From: JBDTMC01 sp039934475
Lineage (GTDB): Bacteria; Acidobacteriota; Terriglobia; Bryobacterales; Bryobacteraceae
Direction: 5' to 3'
DNA: 8,549 bases
NCBI GenBank assembly: GCA_039934475.1
Contig: JBDTMC010000344.1
Span: 1 to 8,549, forward strand
The notes below the pieces were generated by a model. That model was not told the origin of the DNA and made no database searches. It saw only the letters and a program-made list of their open reading frames with translations. A program made the position numbers and the translations under genes. Below are positions 1 to 4,734 of the stretch, one piece after another (position 1 is the stretch's first letter; each line of letters begins with the position of its first letter).

Positions 1-2
1 GG

Positions 3-518
3 CATCATCTCTTCGGCCGTGGCATCGTTGCGACCGTGGACAACTTCGGCTGGCGCGCACTCGGCATACAGCAGCGCACTTTGTACGATGAACTGCTCCC
101 GCCATCCATCGCCATTCGTCCCGCCACCACGGCCGATTTGCCCGCGCTGGCCCGGATTCAGGCCTCTTGCGCCGAGGCCTCCCACTGGCCGCCGGACCGC
201 TACCTGGCCTATACCTGCCGCGCCGCGGTCGTGGATAGCAAGATCTCCGGCTTTCTCGTTTCCCGCCAGACCGTACCCGGCGAACGCGAAATCCTGAACC
301 TCGCCGTGTCGCCCGAATACCGCCGTTCCGGCATCGCTACGGCCCTTCTCCGAAAGGAGGTCTACTCCGCCCCCGGCGAGTTCTTTCTCGAAGTACGGGA
401 ATCCAATACCGGCGCGCGCCTGCTTTACGAACACCTCGGCTTTCAAGCCGCCGGAATGCGCCTGAACTACTATGACGATCCCGTGGAGCACGCGGTTGTA
501 ATGAGATTGAAGTCGTGA
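3..518 (+). CDS. rimI: RimI-type GNAT N-acetyltransferase (5' end may lie outside window)
   Basis: This is a GNAT-fold acetyltransferase, most like RimI, which transfers acetyl from acetyl-CoA to the N-terminal alanine of ribosomal protein S18 in the cytoplasm. The fold begins at IAIRPATTADLPALARIQ. The acetyl-CoA pyrophosphate loop is visible as LAVSPEYRRSGIATALL (RRSGIA fits the R/Q-x-x-G-x-A signature). It is followed by the RimI-like run FFLEVRESNTGARLLYEHLGF and the terminal LNYYDDPVEHAVVM. The frame is open to the left edge. The first possible start inside is GTG at 36, which leaves about 24 residues before the domain, and no Shine-Dalgarno sequence stands before it or before TTG 81. 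Residues coded from 3 onward (LFGRGIVATVDNFGWRALG) look like genuine coding sequence, so the protein probably starts upstream, as an N-terminal extension or fusion. rimI often lies beside tsaB, but I could not recognise TsaB in the extension. The family call is firm; the exact substrate is inferred. Confidence 0.8.
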   Translation, partial: HHLFGRGIVATVDNFGWRALGIQQRTLYDELLPPSIAIRPATTADLPALARIQASCAEASHWPPDRYLAYTCRAAVVDSKISGFLVSRQTVPGEREILNLAVSPEYRRSGIATALLRKEVYSAPGEFFLEVRESNTGARLLYEHLGFQAAGMRLNYYDDPVEHAVVMRLKS

Positions 519-651
519 TACCTTGCAATTGCGGATAGCCTGTCGGTGACTATCCAAATCTGGAGATGGAATCGAGTGATCACCCACCGAGCCCTGAATC
601 TGCGTAAGAAACTCGACTCGGCGTGGCGACCTTCACCAAGGAGAACCACCC

Positions 652-888
652 ATGGAGTTTAACTCCCAAGAAGACCTCAAAGCGCATCTGATGGCGACCA
701 GCGAAGAGTTCCGCCTTCTGATTGCGCAACATACGGATTATGATCGTCAGATCGCGTCGATCGAAGGACTTCCGCATGTGACCCCGGAAGCCGAGATCGA
801 AGAACACAGGCTCAAGAAGCTGAAACTGCACATTAAAGATCAGATTACCGAAGTCCTGTCGCGCTATCGGACTCAACCGGTTAGCTAG
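652..888 (+). CDS. YdcH/DUF465 family small coiled-coil protein
   Basis: This is a 78-residue, highly charged, helical protein with the DUF465 (YdcH) layout. An N-terminal helix carries the F-rxLxxqHxxYDrqI pattern (EEFRLLIAQHTDYDRQIASI, residues about 18-37). A short turn with TPEAEIEEH follows, then a second helix with LKKLKLHIKDQI (about 55-66). Members of this family are short antiparallel coiled coils of unknown biochemical role. The start is well supported: AAGGAG at 638-643 lies 8 bases before ATG 652. The gene stands alone, with an intrinsic terminator directly after it (913-950). The 133 bases before it hold only a small inverted repeat, GGATAG/CTATCC (533-538/550-555), close to its probable promoter. 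The family call is confident; function is unknown. Confidence 0.85.
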   Translation: MEFNSQEDLKAHLMATSEEFRLLIAQHTDYDRQIASIEGLPHVTPEAEIEEHRLKKLKLHIKDQITEVLSRYRTQPVS

Positions 889-912
889 CGGCTGCGCAGG
901 CCATAAAGCGTG

Positions 913-950
913 AACGCCCGGGCCCCTGTTGAGTCCGGGCGTTTGTTTTT
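913..950 (+). terminator. Rho-independent terminator after the YdcH-like gene
   Basis: A perfect 9-bp stem, AACGCCCGG (913-921) with CCGGGCGTT (935-943), encloses a 13-base loop and runs into the T-rich tract TTTGTTTTT (942-950). It sits 25 bases after the YdcH-like stop codon and 42 bases before the nitroreductase start, so it should separate those two transcription units. Confidence 0.85.
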
Positions 951-991
951 GATCCCGAATCCCCACCCGCTGTATCCAATACCCAGAAACA

Positions 992-1549
992 ATGGAAACC
1001 CTTACCGGAATACACGTCCACGAGCTGGCCACCAAGCGATTCAGCCCCAAGGCCTTCACGGACCGCCGCGTTTCTCCGGAAACACTCCGCACGCTCTTTG
1101 AAGCCGCCCGCTGGTCGCCATCCAGCTTCAACGATCAACCGTGGGCTTTCGTCGCCGTCACCCGCGAAAATCCAAAGGCCTTCGAGAAACTCGCTGACGT
1201 GCTGGTCCCAAAGAACGCCGAATGGGCCTCCACCGCGCCGGTGCTGGTTTTAGCGTGCGCCCGCCTCAACTTCAGTCACAATACAAAGCCCAACCGCCAC
1301 GCCCTTTACGACCTCGGACAATCCGTAGCCTGGCTGACAGTAGAAGCCGCCGCCCGCGACATCCAAGTCCACCAAATGGCCGGCTTTGACCAAGAAAAGG
1401 CCGCCGCCGCAGTCAATCTCCCGCAAGGTTGGGAAGCCGTCACCATGTTCGCCTTAGGCTACGTAGGAGCAACCGCCAGCGCCCCCCGCTCCCGCCGCAG
1501 CCTCGCCAACACTGTCTACGACGGCCGCTACGGCGAGCCGATGTTTTGA
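992..1549 (+). CDS. Nitroreductase family FMN-dependent oxidoreductase
   Basis: This is a cytoplasmic, probably dimeric flavoprotein of the nitroreductase superfamily, which uses NAD(P)H to reduce nitro compounds, quinones or similar acceptors. Recognisable parts, by residue: the N-terminal KRFSPKAF (15-22), whose Arg usually contacts the FMN phosphate; the FMN-binding AARWSPSSFNDQPWAF (38-53); DLGQSVAWLTVEAAARDI (107-124); the Q-M-A-G-F-D segment (128-133); and ALGY (154-157), followed by the basic PRSRRSL near the C-terminus. At 185 residues it is of normal length for a short single-domain member. ATG 992 has no clear Shine-Dalgarno sequence but places the domain correctly. The gene lies between the terminator at 913-950 and an antitoxin-like gene beginning 16 bases after its stop, so the two may be cotranscribed by read-through. 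The substrate cannot be told from sequence. Confidence 0.9.
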   Translation: METLTGIHVHELATKRFSPKAFTDRRVSPETLRTLFEAARWSPSSFNDQPWAFVAVTRENPKAFEKLADVLVPKNAEWASTAPVLVLACARLNFSHNTKPNRHALYDLGQSVAWLTVEAAARDIQVHQMAGFDQEKAAAAVNLPQGWEAVTMFALGYVGATASAPRSRRSLANTVYDGRYGEPMF

Positions 1550-1565
1550 TGGGGTGGAGCCTGAA

Positions 1566-1766
1566 ATGAGCCGAGTCGAACTGATCGAAGAACAAGTGAA
1601 AAGCTTCACTCCAGAGGAACTGAAGGACTTCCGTGCTTGGTTCGCTACTTTCGACGCCAATCCGTGGGACTCTCAGATCGACGCCGACTCGAAGAATGGG
1701 AAATTGGATGCTCTGGCTGAGCGAGCACTTCGCGACCACGAATCTGGCCTCTCCTCGATTCTCTGA
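1566..1766 (+). CDS. Small antitoxin-like protein (partner type of RelE/ParE-family toxins)
   Basis: This is a 66-residue acidic helical protein. Its pattern VELIEEQVKSFTPEELKDFRAWF, then FDANPWDSQIDADSKNGKLDALAERALRDHESG, matches a widespread group of short proteins usually annotated as antitoxins or hypothetical partners of RelE/ParE-like toxins. In that group the last part (WDxQIexDxxxGKLDxLaeeAlxdhxxGxxxxL) is diagnostic. I choose ATG 1566 because GGAG at 1556-1559 lies 6 bases upstream; GTG 1554 would add four residues. The partner toxin normally begins at the antitoxin stop codon. Here the TGA (1764-1766) is overlapped by CTG, and the frame after it looks like a degraded toxin (see the pseudogene at 1763). 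The gene therefore looks like an orphan antitoxin. The family is recalled from pattern, and there is no catalytic motif to check. Confidence 0.6.
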   Translation: MSRVELIEEQVKSFTPEELKDFRAWFATFDANPWDSQIDADSKNGKLDALAERALRDHESGLSSIL

Positions 1767-1813
1767 TCCACCACGCCGCTCCGGACTTCTGGAAGTACCC
1801 ACAGGCCGTACAG
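1763..1813 (+). pseudogene. Stub of a RelE/ParE-like toxin gene
   Basis: Read from CTG at 1763, the frame gives L-IHHAAPDFWKYPQAVQ. RelE/ParE-like partners of the preceding antitoxin family typically begin M-x-H-x-(A/T)-x-x-F-W, then a few residues, then L-P-x-x-V-Q. The stub keeps H, DFW, Y, P and VQ but seems to lack about four codons between FWK and PQAVQ. After Q the similarity stops. The antitoxin TGA overlaps this CTG exactly where an ATGA junction would normally couple the two genes, so the toxin start may have mutated from ATG to CTG. The match is short, hence the modest confidence. It may be chance. Confidence 0.4.
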
Positions 1814-1842
1814 CCAGCCATTCCATTTTCCTGGCAAAATGA

Positions 1843-1865
1843 TACACGTGTAGCCAAGAGGCTAC
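1843..1865 (+). promoter_or_regulatory. Candidate vapB operator: 10-bp palindrome plus hairpin
   Basis: TACACGTGTA (1843-1852) is a perfect 10-base palindrome 22 bases before the vapB start. It overlaps a second inverted repeat, GTAGCC/GGCTAC (1850-1855 and 1860-1865, 4-base loop). VapB antitoxins commonly bind palindromes at their own promoters, so this is a natural autoregulation site. The assignment rests on position and symmetry only. Confidence 0.45.
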
Positions 1866-1874
1866 CCGTAAAGA

Positions 1875-2129
1875 ATGGCCCTCAACATTCGAAATCCAGA
1901 AACGGAGCGATTGGCTGCGGAACTCGCACGCCATACAGGTGAAAGCAAGACCGAAGCCGTCACCAAAGCACTGCAGGATCGGTTGGCACGAGTCCGGCGC
2001 GAACGCACAAAGCGCCGCTTGGCTGAAGAATTGGAAGAAATCGCCGAACACTGCGCGAATCTCCCACTCCTCGACGGACGCGAATCCGACGAAATCCTGG
2101 GATACGATGAGATCGGCTTACCGCACTAA
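1875..2129 (+). CDS. vapB: VapB-family antitoxin (Rv0623-like), orphan
   Basis: This is an 84-residue type II antitoxin. Residues 1-40 are the DNA-binding/dimerisation part, with the signature MALNIRNPETERLAAELA then GESKTEAVTKALQDRL. A basic, Arg-rich helix follows (about 37-48), then an acidic toxin-neutralising tail ending ESDEILGYDEIGLP, which keeps the usual EILGYDE motif that contacts VapC. Length and ends are normal, so this gene is intact. In the family, vapC (a PIN-domain ribonuclease) begins at or overlapping the vapB stop. Here TAATG (2127-2131) preserves that overlap, but only a 13-residue frame follows (MVTSTAIIGD..., stop 2168-2170). From about 2134 the DNA belongs instead to an antisense Uma2 gene. 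The toxin has therefore been lost. The start is ATG 1875, with no strong ribosome site beyond AAGAGG around 1856-1861, inside the hairpin. Confidence 0.85.
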   Translation: MALNIRNPETERLAAELARHTGESKTEAVTKALQDRLARVRRERTKRRLAEELEEIAEHCANLPLLDGRESDEILGYDEIGLPH

Positions 2130-2436
2130 TGGTGACTTCCACGGCGATCATCGGCGATCGTAGAAAGTAGTCGTTATCGGATTCTTGCCCTTCCCAAACC
2201 ACGCTGACATCCGGCACAAGCCAGCCGTCTTGAACCCGGTACCCCGTGTCTGGCCACACGCGGGACTCCTCGAGTACCGATCTCAATCGCTCATACATCT
2301 TCTTGACAACACTTTGATGCGACCGTTGGGGTAGAGGCATTTCAACCACTCGCCCCGCCAGAAGTTCTTGCTTGCCGGGCTCATCGGGCAGGGCTTCGAA
2401 CTCGGCGAAGCTGAGCAGCGCAGTGACGTCACTCAT
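1960..2436 (-). pseudogene. Truncated Uma2-family endonuclease gene fused to antisense vapB sequence
   Basis: Starting at ATG 2436, the first 101 codons are a clear Uma2 (DUF820, PD-(D/E)XK nuclease fold) protein: LLSFAEFEALPDEPGKQELL, the GRVVEMP strand, the DTGYRVQDGWLVPDVSVVW core with Asp76, and SPMIAVEV (residues 94-101). Uma2 similarity stops at about 2134. The missing part includes the SPSN...EKIEAYL segment, whose Lys completes the active site, and the PGF...LADLF tail. The frame then runs about 57 codons through vapB antisense sequence to a stop at 1960. Normal members are around 170-200 residues with this motif set, so the product is very likely inactive. It is a paralogue of the intact gene at 2830-3336 and has the same TACAAT box just before its start. 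The break coincides with the first bases of the lost vapC, which points to illegitimate recombination there. Confidence 0.8.
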
Positions 2437-2442
2437 AGCGCC

Positions 2443-2448
2443 ATTGTA
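2443..2448 (-). promoter_or_regulatory. -10 box (TACAAT) for leaderless Uma2 transcript, copy 1
   Basis: TACAAT on the minus strand ends 6 bases before ATG 2436, so the expected transcription start falls on the start codon. There is no room for a ribosome site, and no TTGACA-like -35 is clear. An 8-bp inverted repeat, GCCTCGCT/AGCGAGGC (2451-2458 and 2470-2477), occupies the -35 region and could be an operator. The intact Uma2 gene has the same box at nearly the same distance, which is the main support. Confidence 0.55.
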
Positions 2449-2486
2449 GCGCCTCGCTGTTTCGTTCTGAGCGAGGCCGGACGGCG

Positions 2487-2820
2487 CCGATTTACACGGG
2501 ATCAGTTGCGGCCGCGTCACCCGTCAGCATAAATGTTTGGCATCGGCACCCGCCAAAGTCACGCCCGCGCCGATTCGCAACTCCGGCACGGTTCGGGCAT
2601 CCAACTCTCATCGCGAAAGCCGCTGAGTTCCGCAGACTCCTCAAATCCAGCGCAACGGCTGCGCCCGCGCGTTGCAGAACTCGACTCCCGGAATAACCAT
2701 CGCGGCGTGGCAAGGCAACACGCGCCCCGCCGCGCGGAACACCTGATTTTGGAGTCGCTAGCCCCGGCATGGCTTCATCCGGGAGATCCCGAACGACATA
2801 TGCGCCCGGGAAAACATCCG
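2487..2820 (-). pseudogene. pqqE: Frameshifted C-terminal remnant of pqqE
   Basis: Three blocks on the minus strand match the C-terminal (SPASM) part of PqqE, the radical-SAM enzyme that cross-links Glu and Tyr of PqqA in pyrroloquinoline quinone synthesis. They are GRVLPCHAAM (2727-2698), WMPEPCRSCE (2603-2574) and DFGGCRCQTF followed by MLTGDAAATDPV (2560-2495). The order and spacing fit PqqE, and the C-x-x-C and GGCRCQ cysteines of the auxiliary iron-sulfur region are kept. Each block is in a different frame, so at least two frameshifts lie between them. In the first frame a TAG (2760-2758) stands where the conserved PCMxGWG Trp is expected. The last block stops at TAA (2494-2492) in place of the final DPxC Cys. 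The N-terminal radical-SAM domain with CxxxCxxC is absent, replaced by the Uma2 gene whose stop is just upstream. This is a dead fragment. Confidence 0.8.
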
Positions 2821-2829
2821 TGGCCTGAG

Positions 2830-3336
2830 TTAGAGAAAAAGGTCCGCCAGCGACAGAGCAAATCCCGGGACAAGCCGCGTTTCGTAGTTTCCAACGAAAC
2901 GCCGCACTTCGGTTTTGGTGTGAACCAGCATCAAGCGCGCCGAAGGATAGATGATCCAAACTTCGCCGGCGCCTCCGCTGAGATAGGCTTCAATCTTCTC
3001 CTGGATGTCTTCGGCGGAGTTCGAGGGCGACACAACCTCCACCGCCACCATGGGCGCGTGCAGTAGGTAGCGGCCGTCTTCCAATTGCTGCTCCGGCCAA
3101 GAGACACTGACATCGGGTACCATCCAGCCATCGCCAATCCGATATCCAGTGTCGATCCAAGCGCGCTCGGGTTCAAGTAATCTGTCGAGCAAGCGGTGGA
3201 GCCGCGAAACGATATTCTGGTGAAGGTAAATGGCGGGGGGCGTTTCTATCACGCGTCCATGCAGCAGTTCCTGCTTGCCAGGTTTCTCCGGCAGCGCTTC
3301 GAACTGCGCGAAAGTGAGCAGAGTAGCCGCGCTCAT
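2830..3336 (-). CDS. Uma2-family (DUF820) PD-(D/E)XK endonuclease-like protein
   Basis: This is a 168-residue cytoplasmic protein of the Uma2 family, a restriction-endonuclease-like fold of unknown biological role that is very abundant in Acidobacteriota, Cyanobacteria and Chloroflexi. The parts are in order: LLTFAQFEALPEKPGKQELLHGRVIETP (6-33); DTGYRIGDGWMVPDVSVSW with Asp75 (62-80); APMVAVEVVSPSN with Glu100 (94-106); EKIEAYL with Lys114 (113-119); GAGEVWIIYP (122-131); and the LVPGFALSLADLF tail. Asp75, Glu100 and Lys114 give the expected catalytic triad, so it looks functional. I choose ATG 3336 because the truncated paralogue starts at the equivalent point (MSxxTLLxFA) and because a TACAAT box ends 7 bases upstream. 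ATG 3345 would add MRD. No partner gene is evident, and substrate and target are unknown. Confidence 0.87.
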   Translation of the reverse strand: MSAATLLTFAQFEALPEKPGKQELLHGRVIETPPAIYLHQNIVSRLHRLLDRLLEPERAWIDTGYRIGDGWMVPDVSVSWPEQQLEDGRYLLHAPMVAVEVVSPSNSAEDIQEKIEAYLSGGAGEVWIIYPSARLMLVHTKTEVRRFVGNYETRLVPGFALSLADLFL

Positions 3337-3343
3337 GTCTCTC

Positions 3344-3349
3344 ATTGTA
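3344..3349 (-). promoter_or_regulatory. -10 box (TACAAT) for leaderless Uma2 transcript, copy 2
   Basis: TACAAT on the minus strand ends 7 bases before ATG 3336, so transcription should begin at or next to the start codon. Copy 1 has an identical hexamer 6 bases before its ATG. Sequence between box and ATG differs (GAGAGAC versus GGCGCT), while the box is kept. No good -35 is visible. Confidence 0.55.
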
Positions 3350-3373
3350 GTGCACACATCCCTGCGATACACT
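3345..3373 (+). promoter_or_regulatory. Possible promoter of the deoxyribosyltransferase-like/TRAFs-binding gene
   Basis: TTGTAG (3345-3350) and TACACT (3368-3373) are 17 bases apart on the plus strand, with a start expected near 3380, just before GAGG (3384-3387) and ATG 3397. The -35 overlaps the -10 of the divergent Uma2 gene, so the two promoters would compete. Only half of the -35 bases fit consensus, so this is a weak call. Confidence 0.3.
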
Positions 3374-3396
3374 CGATCCCAGCGAGGCTCTCCACC

Positions 3397-4734
3397 ATGC
3401 CCCTTCCCAAGCCAATCTGCTTCATGATCATGCCTTACTCCACTAAGTCCACTCAAAAACGCGAAGGCAGCCCCGCGCCGGACAAAGTGGATTGCAACCG
3501 GCTCTGGACAGCCGCGCTGAAACCAGCGATCGAAGACCTCGGCTACGAAGCAGTCCGCGCCGACCAGGACCTCGGCGCGTCCATCATCATTGAGATGATC
3601 GAGCGTCTCGCCATCTCTGACCTCGTCATCGCCGACATCAGCATCCCTAATGGCAACGTCTACTACGAAGTCGGCGTCCGGCACGCCACCAAGCAGCGAG
3701 GGTGCGTCCTCATCTCAGCCGACTGGGCGCAGCCTCTCTTCGATGTAGCCCAGTTTCGCGGCATCCGATACCCGCTTTCCACGGAATCCGTCAGTGACGA
3801 CGAAGCCCTCCAGATCCGCAAGAAACTGGCCGCCGGTATTCCCGGCCTGGCGCAGGGCGATTCCCCGGTCTTCAGCTCTCTCCCTGGGTTTCCGAACAAT
3901 TTGGACGCCAGCCGCGCGTCCTCCTTCCGTACGGCGATTGAGGCACTGTCGAAGTTTCAGGCGCGTGTCGAGGCCGCACGCTCAGCGCCTCCCGATCAGG
4001 CGCGCACTCTAGCCACCACTCTCCGCGACGAGTTCATGGACGGCAGACCCGTCGCCCCGTCTGTCCTGATGGAGTTGCTCTACGTGGTGCGCGATTGCAC
4101 AGACTGGCAGACAACCGTGCAGTTCATCGCCACCCTGCCGGCCGACCTCCAGGCAACTCCCGTCGTCAAGGAACAACTGGCGCTGGCGCAGTCCAAGAGT
4201 GGAGACCACATCGCGGCAATCGGAGCACTTAGGCAGTTAATCGCCACCTCGGGCGATAGTTCTGAGCGCCGAGGTCTTTTAGGTGGCCGCTATAAGAAGC
4301 TCTACAACATGAATAAGGATCCGCTCGATCTGGACCGCGCGATTGGCGAGTACGAGCAGGGCATGATGCTCGATTTGAACGACTACTATCCCTCCTCCAA
4401 TCTGGCCCGCCTCTATCGCACGCGCAAGAAGCGCGGCGACGACGATAAAGCGCGTACCTCGGCCGCCGTCACCGCAACGGCCTGCGAACGAGCCCGCAAA
4501 CTGGGCAGTAAGGACCCGTGGCTGAAGCCAACACTGCTCGGATCGGCCTTCGATGCCGGCAATGTGGAGAAAGCCGGTGCTCTGGCTGAAGAAATCAAAG
4601 TTGACGACGTCACCGAATGGAAGCTAACGGCGACCCTCGACGATCTAAGAGTCTCGATCTCCTTCTACACCGGCGACACGGCAACTCAATTGACCGAAAT
4701 CGCCGATGACCTCCAATCCCTGATCAGGAGGTAG
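3397..4734 (+). CDS. Nucleoside-deoxyribosyltransferase-like domain protein with TRAFs-binding (DUF4071-like)/TPR region
   Basis: This is a 445-residue cytosolic protein with no signal peptide or membrane segment. Residues 1-130 form a Rossmann-like domain resembling nucleoside 2-deoxyribosyltransferases: ICFMIMPY (7-14), EAVRADQD (51-58), then SDLVIADISIPNGNVYYEVGVRHA (74-97). Glu91 in the N-x-x-Y-E-x-G motif sits where those enzymes carry their nucleophile. GCVLISADW and FDVAQFRGIRYPL follow. Residues about 160-445 are helical repeats (RDEFMDGRPV..., LDRAIGEYEQGMMLDLNDYYPSSNLARLYR) like the TRAFs-binding/DUF4071 region found with such N-termini. ATG 3397 is chosen because the family begins at PKPICFMIMPY and GAGG stands 9 bases upstream; the open frame reaches back to 3196 only by passing over the divergent Uma2 gene. 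Its 3' end overlaps the convergent hpnB by 11 bases. The real substrate is unknown; nucleotide or NAD-derivative processing in signalling or defence is inference. Confidence 0.78.
   Translation: MPLPKPICFMIMPYSTKSTQKREGSPAPDKVDCNRLWTAALKPAIEDLGYEAVRADQDLGASIIIEMIERLAISDLVIADISIPNGNVYYEVGVRHATKQRGCVLISADWAQPLFDVAQFRGIRYPLSTESVSDDEALQIRKKLAAGIPGLAQGDSPVFSSLPGFPNNLDASRASSFRTAIEALSKFQARVEAARSAPPDQARTLATTLRDEFMDGRPVAPSVLMELLYVVRDCTDWQTTVQFIATLPADLQATPVVKEQLALAQSKSGDHIAAIGALRQLIATSGDSSERRGLLGGRYKKLYNMNKDPLDLDRAIGEYEQGMMLDLNDYYPSSNLARLYRTRKKRGDDDKARTSAAVTATACERARKLGSKDPWLKPTLLGSAFDAGNVEKAGALAEEIKVDDVTEWKLTATLDDLRVSISFYTGDTATQLTEIADDLQSLIRR

Noticed and set aside
533..555. GGATAG/CTATCC inverted repeat as a terminator of rimI
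   Set aside because: The stem is only 6 bp with an 11-base loop and no following T tract.
580..1138. Minus-strand open frames opposite the YdcH-like gene and the start of the nitroreductase
   Set aside because: They cross the intrinsic terminator and two well-supported plus-strand genes, and have no family pattern.
2129..2170. A 13-residue vapC-like peptide (MVTSTAIIGD...) as a real gene
   Set aside because: From about 2134 the bases are explained better by the antisense Uma2 codons for MIAVEV; only the ATG and a base or two can be vapC.
2492..2959. Minus-strand open frame taken as an intact gene
   Set aside because: Only its last 25 or so codons match PqqE; the middle is out of frame relative to the other PqqE blocks, and its start lies inside Uma2. 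It is part of a pseudogene, not a gene.
2533..3066. Plus-strand open frame of 177 codons
   Set aside because: It overlaps the pqqE remnant and the Uma2 coding region on the other strand; the composition is Arg/His/Ser-rich with no motif, as expected for a shadow.
3196..3396. Upstream extension of the deoxyribosyltransferase-like protein
   Set aside because: The extra 67 codons run antisense through the Uma2 start and its promoter, and the family begins at the PKPICFMIMPY strand.
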